DNA of 64,000 nt, from the NCBI GenBank assembly GCA_964347025.1, contig CAYFWU010000004.1, forward strand, positions 1 to 64,000, written 5' to 3'. The notes under the pieces were generated by a model, which was not told the DNA's origin, did no database searches, and was given only the letters and a program-made list of their open reading frames with translations. The stretch is from CS3-C152 sp964347025 (GTDB lineage Archaea; Aenigmatarchaeota; Aenigmatarchaeia; QMZP01; QMZT01). Position numbers and translations under genes: made by a program. Each line of letters starts with the position of its first letter. Within the stretch, counting starts at the first letter, position 1. This document shows, piece by piece, positions 32,030-40,454 of the stretch.

Positions 32030-33049
32030 ATGAGACCTAATTTTACCGCCAGACAGAAGAAACTTAGAAAGTTAATGGAAAACAAAAGGGTGGACGCTTT
32101 ACTTCTTTCGAGCCATGACGATATTTATTACTATACAGGTTACTTTGGCCTGAAAGAGGACCGGATATTCCTTGCCTTCCCCAGGAGTGACAAACCTAAA
32201 CTGATCGTGACCCCCTTGGAGAACGAGGCCGAGGTGAAATACCCAAACACGGTCTTCATTGAAAGAATAAAGGACTTCATGAACGAATTGAAGGATTACA
32301 AGAGACTCGGGTATGATGAAAGACAGATGAACGTTCTACTTTTCAAGGCCCTCGAAAAAACCAAGGTAAAACTCAGACCCTTTGGGAAATCCCTGGAGAT
32401 CCCCAGGATCACTAAAGATGCATACGAGATAGAACAGATCAGGAAAGCGATAAGGATAACCAAAAAGGTCTTCGGGTCCCTCCCTCCCCTGACGGGCAAA
32501 TCAGAGACAGAGATCTCGAATGAGATAGACATACAGTTCAGGAAACACGGAGTTGGCAACGCCTTCGAGAACATCGTTTCTTCAGGTCCGCAGGGAGCTT
32601 TCGTACATCACAAGCCAAACGAAAGGGTGGTGAAAAGGAACGATGTCGTCCTGATCGACATAGGCTGCAAGGTCAACAGATACTGCTCGGATATCGCCAG
32701 GATATTCTGCCAGAAATTCGGGAAGAGGGAAAAAGAAATCTACGAGGACGCGAAGGAAATACATTATGAAATAGCAGACAACATAAGGGCAGGTATGGGT
32801 TACAGGGATGTAGAGAACATAGAAAAGAAATTTTTCAAGAGAAAGGGCTACGAACTCATTCACTACTTCGGACACGGTGTGGGCCTGTCTGTGCACGATC
32901 CAACCGGAAACATACTGAAAGAAAATATGATACTAACGGTTGAACCGGGAATTTACATAAAAAATATAGGTGGGTTTAGGATAGAGGATATGGTACTGGT
33001 CAAAAGGGGAAAAGCCCATTTACTTTCTAAATCTATTCCGCTGCAGTAG
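32030..33049 (+). CDS. M24 family Xaa-Pro peptidase
   Basis: The 339-residue protein has an N-terminal creatinase-like domain and a C-terminal pita-bread domain. The metal ligands are seen in LIDIGCKVNRYCSDIAR (two Asp), HYFGHGVGLSVHD (His), TVEPGIYI (Glu) and FRIEDMV (Glu). It cleaves N-terminal residues before proline or Xaa-Pro dipeptides. Confidence 0.9.
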   Translation: MRPNFTARQKKLRKLMENKRVDALLLSSHDDIYYYTGYFGLKEDRIFLAFPRSDKPKLIVTPLENEAEVKYPNTVFIERIKDFMNELKDYKRLGYDERQMNVLLFKALEKTKVKLRPFGKSLEIPRITKDAYEIEQIRKAIRITKKVFGSLPPLTGKSETEISNEIDIQFRKHGVGNAFENIVSSGPQGAFVHHKPNERVVKRNDVVLIDIGCKVNRYCSDIARIFCQKFGKREKEIYEDAKEIHYEIADNIRAGMGYRDVENIEKKFFKRKGYELIHYFGHGVGLSVHDPTGNILKENMILTVEPGIYIKNIGGFRIEDMVLVKRGKAHLLSKSIPLQ

Positions 33050-33368
33050 CTGAAGCAGCTGCAACAGCTTCCGGCCTTTCCACAGGCTCTCTTGCTTCGC
33101 CTTCTTCTTCCGATACGGGAAGTGATATGTGCTTTATTATTATTATGTCTCCGATTGACTCGACCATAGGGAATGGTATAATCACCCCTTTCTTACTCCC
33201 CAGCATTTTTGAGATGTATGATTCCTTGGCAGCCTTGACAACCAGCGAACGTATTTTGAATCTCCTGAGATCGCATTCCACATCCTCTACTTTCCCACAG
33301 AACATTCCTCTACTTGTAAATACATCCTTACCATATGTTTCAGAAACACTAGCAACCTTGATAGCCAT
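33033..33368 (-). CDS. PRC-barrel domain protein
   Basis: The 111-residue protein has a PRC-barrel (VSETYGKDVFTSRGMFCGKV through a hydrophobic IGDIIIIK) followed by an acidic and alanine-rich tail. Related archaeal PRC-barrel proteins (CdpB) act in cell division; that role here is inferred. It overlaps the convergent peptidase gene by 17 bases. Confidence 0.78.
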   Translation of the reverse strand: MAIKVASVSETYGKDVFTSRGMFCGKVEDVECDLRRFKIRSLVVKAAKESYISKMLGSKKGVIIPFPMVESIGDIIIIKHISLPVSEEEGEAREPVERPEAVAAASATAAE

Positions 33369-33457
33369 TTACCCACCTCAGTATTAATTTAATTAATTGA
33401 TATATAAAACTAATATTTATAAAGATTATGTAAAATAAAACGCTGAGTAAGGTTCTT

Positions 33458-33570
33458 GCTGGGGTGGCCGAGTGGTTAAGGCGCAGTAGCCTTTTGAGAA
33501 ATCAATGGTTGCGCAAGGTTGCTAACCCTGTGGGCTTCGGCCCGCGCAGGTTCGAATCCTGTCCCCAGCG
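33458..33570 (+). tRNA. tRNA-Ser (GCT) with a 30-base intron at position 29/30
   Basis: Acceptor GCTGGGG/CCCCAGC with discriminator G, D-arm, long variable arm (GTGGGC-TTCG-GCCCGC) and T-arm GCAGG-TTCGAAT-CCTGT define a tRNA-Ser. The loop TTGCTAA gives anticodon GCT. The anticodon stem CAGGG/CCCTG only forms after removing 33487-33516, which splits the 5' strand after CAG. CCA is not encoded. Confidence 0.9.
33487..33516 (+). other. Non-canonical tRNA-Ser intron (29/30)
   Basis: Exon bases GCGC pair with intron bases GCGC, giving the four-base central helix. Three-base bulges lie on each side (AGT and AAG); cutting after the second base of each gives exactly the ends needed for a normal anticodon stem. 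Inside, AGCC/GGTT and TTGA-GAAA-TCAA complete the intron helix. Confidence 0.88.
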
Positions 33571-33636
33571 CTCACATTTCTATCTAGAAATATATCTAAA
33601 CACACCCACTTCAAGAAAAAATAAACTTCCAATTTG

Positions 33637-33912
33637 CTATTTTCTGAATGCCCTGAATGCATCCGCTACTCTTCTTTCTTCTCTGTCCAATGCTTCCAAA
33701 ACCCTGTCTCTGATATCTCTGCTCCTAATCTCATCCCTGTCTCTGAAATTGTTTTCAACATCCCTTGCAACCCTGTCTGCCATTTTCCTCGCTCTGTCTT
33801 TATCGACATCGACTCTTTCCGCCGCTCTTTCAATTCCTCTTCTGATTTTGTCGGCTTTGAAATCCTCTTTTCTATCGTCCTTTTTCACAACCTTCGTAAT
33901 AAACACCCCCAT
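33637..33912 (-). CDS. Stand-alone ATP-cone protein
   Basis: This 91-residue protein is essentially one ATP-cone: VVKKDDRKEDFKADKIRRGI, then helices with AADRVARDVENNF-like spacing and a final REERRVADAFRAF. ATP-cones normally sit at the N-terminus of ribonucleotide reductases or in NrdR. Here it is unusually rich in Arg and Asp and has no partner domain. It could be a nucleotide-sensing regulator. Confidence 0.75.
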   Translation of the reverse strand: MGVFITKVVKKDDRKEDFKADKIRRGIERAAERVDVDKDRARKMADRVARDVENNFRDRDEIRSRDIRDRVLEALDREERRVADAFRAFRK

Positions 33913-34006
33913 TTTAAGTAATTGAAGATTGAATCAAGGGCATATAAAATTATGTTTAAACCCCGCTGCAAAATTCTTTTATAAAACCCGGTCCAAAATT
34001 ATACAT

Positions 34007-34453
34007 ATGTCTTATTCGAAAACTGACGGGGTGATCCTGTTAACGTTTATTATTGGTATAATAAGCATAGTCTATTTCATAACAACCCTTTCTCTGATAG
34101 GATCGGATCCCATGCTTGTCGGTATCCCGGAATCCTATCTCTCTTGGATGGTATTCGAGAGGCTAGTTATAATAGGCATAATCATAATAGTTCTCATACT
34201 CATAACCTATATTCTGCTCAGGCAGAAGAACTTCGAAGAACTGGAAAGATCAAGACCCGAGGAGAAAGCGAAGAGGGCGAGAAGCGAGAAGGAAATACGA
34301 GAGGATATGCAAAGATATTACAGGGATCTCGGAGCCCTGAAGATCGTTTTCAAGGACGGGGCGCTGGATGCAAAGACCTACAATGAGAGAAAGAAATATC
34401 TTGATGATATGATAAAGAAACGAAAAAAGCAGCTGGAAAATCTTAAGAAGTAA
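34007..34453 (+). CDS. Membrane protein with SHOCT-like C-terminus
   Basis: The 148-residue protein has two membrane helices (about 8-30 and 48-70), a charged coiled coil (EEKAKRARSEKEIREDM) and a C-terminal FKDGALDAKTYNERKKYLD that resembles a SHOCT oligomerisation motif. The ATG at 34007 follows TTTTATAAAAC by about 27 bases, suggesting a leaderless mRNA. Function unknown. Confidence 0.65.
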   Translation: MSYSKTDGVILLTFIIGIISIVYFITTLSLIGSDPMLVGIPESYLSWMVFERLVIIGIIIIVLILITYILLRQKNFEELERSRPEEKAKRARSEKEIREDMQRYYRDLGALKIVFKDGALDAKTYNERKKYLDDMIKKRKKQLENLKK

Positions 34454-34455
34454 TC

Positions 34456-35763
34456 CTATCTTTTTCTTCCAACAAACATTTTAACATTCATGTAAACCAG
34501 GACCATCATTATTACCACGATCGCAACGAGGATCGCGAAAAGAACGAAGACAGCCATTCTGGTTATATACGAAACGTACATCCCCTTACACTCGTTGTCC
34601 CAGCATCCGTATTTGCACGTTTCGATGTCTTTCCAAGCAGTCCCGTCCATCTTACATCTCTGCAATACGTTCCCTGAACATCTCCTTTCACCCGGACTGC
34701 AGAAAGGAGGAACCTCTGTTATACACCCCCCTTCGTAACATCCGTGATCACATTTACCAAGAGTATCCCAAGATCCCTGGGAGGAACATTCCTGGAGGTA
34801 GTCTCCGTAACACCTCTTTTCTCCGGGTCTGCATAAGGTTATTCCCCTCCCTGTGATGGAAAAGACAGACAAGTCCGGGATCTCCGCTCCGTAGTAAGCG
34901 TAATCCGAATCCTCATCTATCAGTCCTGTGGTGAAGCTCTCCCACCCCAGGTCATCAGAATATCTGTTGAGAGTCACGGAGTATTTATCAATGCTGTTGC
35001 TCGATAACCATTCATTTTCAACCCTGAACATTATCACCACATTCCGGACTTTCCCTTCAAGATTGTCATGTTTTATTTCTATGTACTGGTAGGTTCTTCC
35101 TGCAGGTTCTTTGCTAACGAAGCTAGGTTTGTCATGAAACCTGTTCACCTCGACCTTGACATCATTCGATTCTTTCTCAACCTCTATAGTGATCTCTGTG
35201 AAAGCGAACATCTCGCTCTCTATCTCGATCGTAACAGAAGCACCGGGAAGAATTTTATTCCATGTCTTGGTTATGTTCAGTACAGGCGGTCTGGAAGGGC
35301 CTGCACCACCTCCGTCAGGAGGAGGCTGGGAAGGTTGGGAATAAACGGTGAAGGATGTTGTAATGAAGGTAAAATTGCTCTGGTTGAACTCATTGCTTGT
35401 CATGTTGATTGTAACGTTCGCCAGAAAATCTCCGGTGTCCGTTGGTGTCCAGTTGAAGGTAAAATTATTGAACTGCTGCGCAGATACGCTGTCATTGAAA
35501 ACTTTCTGGTTATGGATAACGGACCCGTCCTTCTTTATGCTAAGGTTCCCGCTGACATTCAGATCCACTGTCCCGTTGTTGTTGAATTCAAGGATAAAAT
35601 CAACTGTATTGGGATATGTAACATCCGTGGCTGTTAAACCCACAACATTCCAGCTCATCACTTTACTCACATCCACGATCGTGGTTACCGCATATGCGGG
35701 CGTGGACAAAACAAACTGAACCGAGAAAAGAATAACCAGTGTAAGAAAAAACTTTCTCTTCAT
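34456..35763 (-). CDS. Secreted surface protein with PGF-pre-PGF-like domain and Cys repeats
   Basis: The 435-residue protein has a signal peptide (1-25), a beta-sandwich domain (30-135), a proline linker (PSQPPPDGGGAG), a domain resembling PGF-pre-PGF (NEWLSSNSIDKYSVTLNRY through DLSVFSITG), two Cys-rich repeats of the form C-PGE-RC-G--L--C---G-W-----C--GC---C, and a C-terminal membrane anchor with basic end. It is probably anchored in the cell surface. Its start overlaps the upstream gene end by four bases. The Cys repeats resemble those of the lipoprotein at 62.7 kb. Confidence 0.8.
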   Translation of the reverse strand: MKRKFFLTLVILFSVQFVLSTPAYAVTTIVDVSKVMSWNVVGLTATDVTYPNTVDFILEFNNNGTVDLNVSGNLSIKKDGSVIHNQKVFNDSVSAQQFNNFTFNWTPTDTGDFLANVTINMTSNEFNQSNFTFITTSFTVYSQPSQPPPDGGGAGPSRPPVLNITKTWNKILPGASVTIEIESEMFAFTEITIEVEKESNDVKVEVNRFHDKPSFVSKEPAGRTYQYIEIKHDNLEGKVRNVVIMFRVENEWLSSNSIDKYSVTLNRYSDDLGWESFTTGLIDEDSDYAYYGAEIPDLSVFSITGRGITLCRPGEKRCYGDYLQECSSQGSWDTLGKCDHGCYEGGCITEVPPFCSPGERRCSGNVLQRCKMDGTAWKDIETCKYGCWDNECKGMYVSYITRMAVFVLFAILVAIVVIMMVLVYMNVKMFVGRKR

Positions 35764-36962
35764 CTGGAACCCCTTTTGAGTCTCCTTTTTAGCAGGATCA
35801 CTATTATCAAAACCACCACTATCGCTGAAACCAAAAGAGCAATATTATTCATATCTTGCGGGGGGAGGATCGCCTCTTTGGGGGTGACATTAATTACGGA
35901 TTCTTTTGTTCCCGTGGTTTTCCCTTCATACACAACGTAACCTTTCACCACGTAACGCCCCTGGGTTTCCGGATTGAAGTAAGAGGACATCACGACGGTT
36001 TTGCCCACAGGGACTTCGAGCTCATCGCTCTCGATGACCTCAACTAGTCTGTTACCAAGATAAACCTCTCCCTTAAACTTCCCGCTCACCACAACTTCTC
36101 CTGTATTCTCAAAGTACGCATCTATCTTCACGACATCCCCTTCCCTTACCCACGGCTCATTCCATACACTTTGCAGAACACCCATCTTGCTCAGGGTCCC
36201 CTTCTCAAACACATGGAAAGAAAGGGTCTGTTCATACAGTTTCTCATCATCAAGAAAAACCTTAACATCCCCCGCGTACTCCCCTATATCCAGGTCATCC
36301 GTATCCATCTTTATCCTTATTATCTTCATCTTGGTGGGAAGTATGTCGGTCTGGCTGTGGCTTGTTGATTTCAAAACATTGGTTTCTCCCTTCCCGGTTA
36401 TCTCTATCTGTATCAGCGGCGTTATTATAACATTGCCGTCATTGAGTATCGAAACCGAGAATTCAACAGGATAATCCTCCTCGGTATCTTTAACCTTCAC
36501 GTTCTCCACCCTGGCCCTCTTTATTTCCTCACCCGTGATTTCCACGGATATTCCCGAGGCCGCTCCTGTGGTCACACCTACACCTATTCCCCCCTCCGGC
36601 TCCGAGGGCTCTGTGCTTACCACGATGCTCCCGCCGTAAACCCCGTTGGCTACGTTTCCAGGGGGCTTAACAATGACTGTTATTCTTTTCATGCTGTTTT
36701 TGCTGACCTCCAAATCTTCGGAAGGATCGAACTCTATCCAGTCCTTTATAGAACCGCTCGCTGCAACAGTGAACTTAACCGGGGTTTCACTTGACGTGCT
36801 AACAGCGATAGTTTTTTCTGCATACCCGTTCTTGAGAACGTTGCTGAAATACAGGTCGGCAGGACTTATGCCTATGCTCACAGCGTAAACAGAATTTGAT
36901 GATAAACCCAGAAATAACAAAAACAAAACCATGCAGACCATGAATTTAACATCAATTTTCAT
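35760..36962 (-). CDS. Secreted membrane-anchored protein with Ig-like domains
   Basis: The 400-residue protein has a signal peptide (1-27), several beta-sandwich repeats (VSIGISPADLYFSNVLKNGY begins the first) of a type used for surface structures or pilus chaperone-like proteins, and a C-terminal membrane helix followed by KRRLKRGSR. It lies 13 bases after the second paralogous surface gene and is coupled to the following one. Function unknown; a cell-surface scaffold is likely. Confidence 0.72.
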   Translation of the reverse strand: MKIDVKFMVCMVLFLLFLGLSSNSVYAVSIGISPADLYFSNVLKNGYAEKTIAVSTSSETPVKFTVAASGSIKDWIEFDPSEDLEVSKNSMKRITVIVKPPGNVANGVYGGSIVVSTEPSEPEGGIGVGVTTGAASGISVEITGEEIKRARVENVKVKDTEEDYPVEFSVSILNDGNVIITPLIQIEITGKGETNVLKSTSHSQTDILPTKMKIIRIKMDTDDLDIGEYAGDVKVFLDDEKLYEQTLSFHVFEKGTLSKMGVLQSVWNEPWVREGDVVKIDAYFENTGEVVVSGKFKGEVYLGNRLVEVIESDELEVPVGKTVVMSSYFNPETQGRYVVKGYVVYEGKTTGTKESVINVTPKEAILPPQDMNNIALLVSAIVVVLIIVILLKRRLKRGSR

Positions 36963-36975
36963 ATATCCCCCTCCA

Positions 36976-37809
36976 TTAGCTATCCGTCACAGCAGTGAAA
37001 GTTACGGTTCCCGTGTAAATCAGGTTCTCAATAACCGAAGGTATGCTTATCTTCCAGTAGGTTTTGTTCGTCATTGCCCCGTTCGTTCTCTTCCCCAGGT
37101 TGAAATCCGCGCGCGTCGAGGTCGCTGACAGCGAGGTCATACCAGTCGCGTAATCCTGACTGTAATTCGTCACGTTATACTTTATGCTTCCAACTGTTAT
37201 ATTAGTTACAGTGGCCGAGGTATTCGTCAAATCAGTTCCGCTCAGGTTGAGATCAATCGCCACATTCCCGCAGTTCGTTACTGTATTGTTTACGTCATCC
37301 GGGCTTGTCACTCCTGGATCAAGGCTGCCGAAATTCATCGTATCCTCTGCGTCCAGCGCGATGAGCGTGTTCACGGTTAAATTAGTCGAATTGCTTCCGA
37401 CATTCGAGGACGAATCGTTCACTCGTATCTTACACGTCCAGTTCGCCGGGTTCGCGTAATATTGAAGAGTGAACGAACAGTTTACAAAAACATCCGTAGC
37501 CGAAATGTTTTCCCCAAGTGCACAACTCAGGTTCGTGTAGTGATTCGAGTTGTCATCCGAATCCCCCTCGTTCACCGCTGCCTCATCCCACAGGGTCGCG
37601 TTAACTGTATCCACCTCATTGTACCATCCATCGTCATCAGTTATTGTGGCATTACACCATATCACAACAGTGGAGCACGCGTTCAAGTCAACCGGGTCAG
37701 TCAAAGTCATATTCGAAACACTCGGAACTGCCGGCCCTGCCAACACAACTATTCCTGCAAGTAAAAACGCCATGCAAACCCCCACTATTGAAACAATTAA
37801 AAACCTCAT
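36976..37809 (-). CDS. Secreted, sequon-rich surface protein (paralogue B)
   Basis: The 277-residue protein has a signal peptide and many Asn-x-Ser/Thr sequons, four to six conserved cysteines (VIWCNATITD, TNLSCAL, NWTCKI, VTNCGNV), and a C-terminal GTVTFTAVTDS. It is closely similar along its length to the next upstream gene, including long nearly identical DNA stretches. Heavy N-glycosylation is probable. The ATG at 37809 starts a typical signal peptide. Not recognised beyond archaeal surface-protein features. Confidence 0.72.
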   Translation of the reverse strand: MRFLIVSIVGVCMAFLLAGIVVLAGPAVPSVSNMTLTDPVDLNACSTVVIWCNATITDDDGWYNEVDTVNATLWDEAAVNEGDSDDNSNHYTNLSCALGENISATDVFVNCSFTLQYYANPANWTCKIRVNDSSSNVGSNSTNLTVNTLIALDAEDTMNFGSLDPGVTSPDDVNNTVTNCGNVAIDLNLSGTDLTNTSATVTNITVGSIKYNVTNYSQDYATGMTSLSATSTRADFNLGKRTNGAMTNKTYWKISIPSVIENLIYTGTVTFTAVTDS

Positions 37810-37896
37810 TCCACCCCGCCCAAGCACTTGATAGAGTAATATAAAATAAAGGGAAATAAAAAAGATACCTTCCGCTCCTTAATGTCAATCTCTTGC

Positions 37897-38760
37897 TTAA
37901 CTGTCAGTTACAGCCGTGAACGTTATGGTTCCCGTGTAAATGAGGTTCTCAATGCTTCCTGGTATGCTTATCTTCCAGTAGGTTTTGTTCGTGCTCACAC
38001 CATTCGTTCGTTTCGCAAGACTGAAGTCTGCCCATGTTGAAGTGTTGGTGAGTGCAGTCATCAACGTTGCGTAGTCCTGATAATAATCAGTCACGTTGTA
38101 GTGCACGTTTCCAACTGTTATATTAGCTACGGTCGCTGTTGTGTTGGTCAAATTAGTCCCGCTCAGGTTAAGGTCCATTATCACATTCCCACAGTTGGTT
38201 ACCGTGTTGTTGACATCATCCGAGCTCGTCGCTCCGGGGCTCAATGTCAGGAAGTCAATCGTGTTATCTGCATCCAATGCTATGAGCGAATTAACAGTTA
38301 CATTTGAAGAATTGCTATCAGATTCCCCACCAGTGTCGTTCGCATAAACCTTACACGTCCAGTTCGCCGGGTTCGCATAATATTGAAGAGTGAGCGAACA
38401 GTTCGCCTGCACAGTCGAACCCGAACCGCTGTTCAGCGTGCAACTCACATTCGTATAGTGATTCGAGTTGTCATCCGAGTTTCCCTCGTTGGTCGCTGCT
38501 TCATCCCAGAAAGTTACATTCGCAGCCTGCACATCATTGTAACCGTTCGCATCCGTTACTGTCGCATTGCACCAGATCGTAACAGTTCCGCACGAGGAAA
38601 GATCAATCGGAGAAGGTGTAAAGTATATGTTCCCAACCACAGGTGCTGCAGTTCCTACAGCTACGCTTGAGGTGATATCTTCGCCAAACGCCAGCGGTAC
38701 TGCCAGCAAAGCAAGTAGAACCAATCCAAAGGCTGAACCATATATTATCTTATTTTTCAT
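37897..38760 (-). CDS. Secreted, sequon-rich surface protein (paralogue A)
   Basis: The 287-residue protein has a clear signal peptide (MKNKIIYGSAFGLVLLALLA) and the same architecture as paralogue B: IDLSSCGTVTIWCNATVTD, NPANWTCKVY, LSPGATSSDDVNNTVTNCG and a TITFTAVTDS end. It is the first gene of the four-gene surface cluster. The tandem pair probably arose by recent duplication. It may be a secreted pilin-like or S-layer-associated protein. Confidence 0.72.
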   Translation of the reverse strand: MKNKIIYGSAFGLVLLALLAVPLAFGEDITSSVAVGTAAPVVGNIYFTPSPIDLSSCGTVTIWCNATVTDANGYNDVQAANVTFWDEAATNEGNSDDNSNHYTNVSCTLNSGSGSTVQANCSLTLQYYANPANWTCKVYANDTGGESDSNSSNVTVNSLIALDADNTIDFLTLSPGATSSDDVNNTVTNCGNVIMDLNLSGTNLTNTTATVANITVGNVHYNVTDYYQDYATLMTALTNTSTWADFSLAKRTNGVSTNKTYWKISIPGSIENLIYTGTITFTAVTDS

Positions 38761-38841
38761 TTTACCCCAAGTCCCCCGAATTTAATTTAAATATTTCGAA
38801 TCAGGGTATAAAAAAGTTTTTCGTTTAAACATACGCTTGTT

Positions 38842-39432
38842 TCAGACCTTTTCCACCTCTCCATTTGGTGTTTTCTCAGAAAAAATCTCCGAATGGAAAC
38901 GGAAGATCTCCGTCCCCTCGTACGTCCAGGCATCCTGGGATAGAAACGCTTTCATACACAGTTGTTCCAGAAACGTTTTCACATCCCATCCTTGTTCTTT
39001 CGGGACCTGAGGAAGGAGGAGACCTGACTGCATTCCGTTCTTTATGATCAGACCATCCTTCCCGATCTTTATCTTTTCGGGATACTCCTCCGGTTTCCTG
39101 ACCCTGATCCTTTCCGGTTTGGTAAGAACCGAGACCTCAACAATTATGTTATCAATTTCACTGGGCCGCAGCTCAGGGAATCTCGGATCCTGCGTGACAC
39201 TCATCGCGCTCTCTATAATCGACTCTATCAGCGGCTTGACAGGATACGGAATGCCTATGCACCCACGCAATTCCTTTCCGGGATAGGTGTGAAGGGTGGT
39301 GAAAACCCCTCTGTTATCATAAAAATCCTTCGAAAGGTTTCTCGGTTTCTTCATACTCTTCCTTTCATTCACCCACTTTTCGATTGTTTCTCGGGCAAAC
39401 TTAACCGCGAATTCTCCATCCTTAATATTCAT
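38842..39432 (-). CDS. AMMECR1 family protein
   Basis: The 196-residue protein has the invariant LRGCIGIPYPVKPLIESI and PRFPELRPSEID of the AMMECR1 family. Function of the family is unsettled. Its start overlaps the DHH gene stop (ATGA). Confidence 0.88.
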   Translation of the reverse strand: MNIKDGEFAVKFARETIEKWVNERKSMKKPRNLSKDFYDNRGVFTTLHTYPGKELRGCIGIPYPVKPLIESIIESAMSVTQDPRFPELRPSEIDNIIVEVSVLTKPERIRVRKPEEYPEKIKIGKDGLIIKNGMQSGLLLPQVPKEQGWDVKTFLEQLCMKAFLSQDAWTYEGTEIFRFHSEIFSEKTPNGEVEKV

Positions 39433-40403
39433 GATTTCACCTTTTGGTATTTACCAAGAAGCTTGTTCAATTCCTTTACAAAATCTTTAAACCTGTTCAG
39501 AGGTATACGCGCTCCCGACGCCTGCGGATGACCTCCTCCAGACCCATCAACCGCTTCCGCCGCGTCCTCTGCGAGTACGTTCAGAGGGATTGAATAATCT
39601 CTTGAACGCATGGTTATGTCCAGGTAACTTCTCCTGGTATGTATAGCCAGACCGATCCTTGTTTTCGTTACAGTGGAAGCGAACAGGGCTGAAGGGCCCC
39701 GGAAACCGAAGAAGGCTATGTCTTTCACGAATCCCACATCCCCTATGCTCTTCGCCTGCTTCTTCACGATCTCGTAAAGATCGAATTCCTCGTTAACAAC
39801 CTTTTTCGCAACCTTTACCAGACCAGGAACATCTGAAGGGTTGTTGCCTTCGGCTAACGTTCTCGCAATCATCCTTTTCGAGTCATACCTCTCGAACTTC
39901 TCGTCCTTTATGCCCAGAACGATCGTGCTCGCCTCGAAGTAGAGGGCCCGCGCATCCCAGTTCTTTATCCTCTCCTCAACAAACTCCGTATGCTGGGAGT
40001 AATCTCCTATCGCTCCGTAGATCGCGATCCATACCCTTTCTCTTGGGATTTCTTTCTGGAAGTATCTGTATACGAGCTCGGACGCGCTCGCCTCTTCATT
40101 CACATAGGCCTTCAGGTTCTTCGCTAGTTTCGCCTTCACCTTCTCTGGAAGAAAGTGATGATCGAAGTAGTAGATTTCACTCCCCTTCGCCCTCTCCTCA
40201 AGAAGTTTCACTACTCTAGATATATCCTTCCTTGTAATCGCTATGTCGGTGATTATTATCCGGTCAGCATCGAATTTCTCCAGATCCTCATAGAAAGAAA
40301 CAGGTTTCGTGAAGAACAATTCCGCTTCCGGGAACTTCGAGAGAGCGATCGCTCCTGCACATATCCCGTCACAATCGGAATGAGTAAAGATGATTGTTTT
40401 CAT
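39429..40403 (-). CDS. DHH-family phosphoesterase (RecJ-like)
   Basis: The 324-residue protein has the DHH motifs (THSDCDG at 7-13, TDIAI at 52-56, FDHH at 80-83, GAIGDYSQ) and the DHHA1 substrate-binding domain (DGSGGGHPQASGARIP). It could be a RecJ-like exonuclease, a nanoRNase or a cyclic dinucleotide phosphodiesterase. Coupled to AMMECR1. Confidence 0.85.
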   Translation of the reverse strand: MKTIIFTHSDCDGICAGAIALSKFPEAELFFTKPVSFYEDLEKFDADRIIITDIAITRKDISRVVKLLEERAKGSEIYYFDHHFLPEKVKAKLAKNLKAYVNEEASASELVYRYFQKEIPRERVWIAIYGAIGDYSQHTEFVEERIKNWDARALYFEASTIVLGIKDEKFERYDSKRMIARTLAEGNNPSDVPGLVKVAKKVVNEEFDLYEIVKKQAKSIGDVGFVKDIAFFGFRGPSALFASTVTKTRIGLAIHTRRSYLDITMRSRDYSIPLNVLAEDAAEAVDGSGGGHPQASGARIPLNRFKDFVKELNKLLGKYQKVKS

Positions 40404-40454
40404 AATAGAGAAAATTTGTCCTAACGGATATAAAAATAGAGCAAAAAGAACTTT

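Noticed and set aside
35068..35637. Plus-strand frame of 189 codons
   Set aside because: It is antisense to the surface protein gene with a signal peptide and clear domains; its own product is low in recognisable features.
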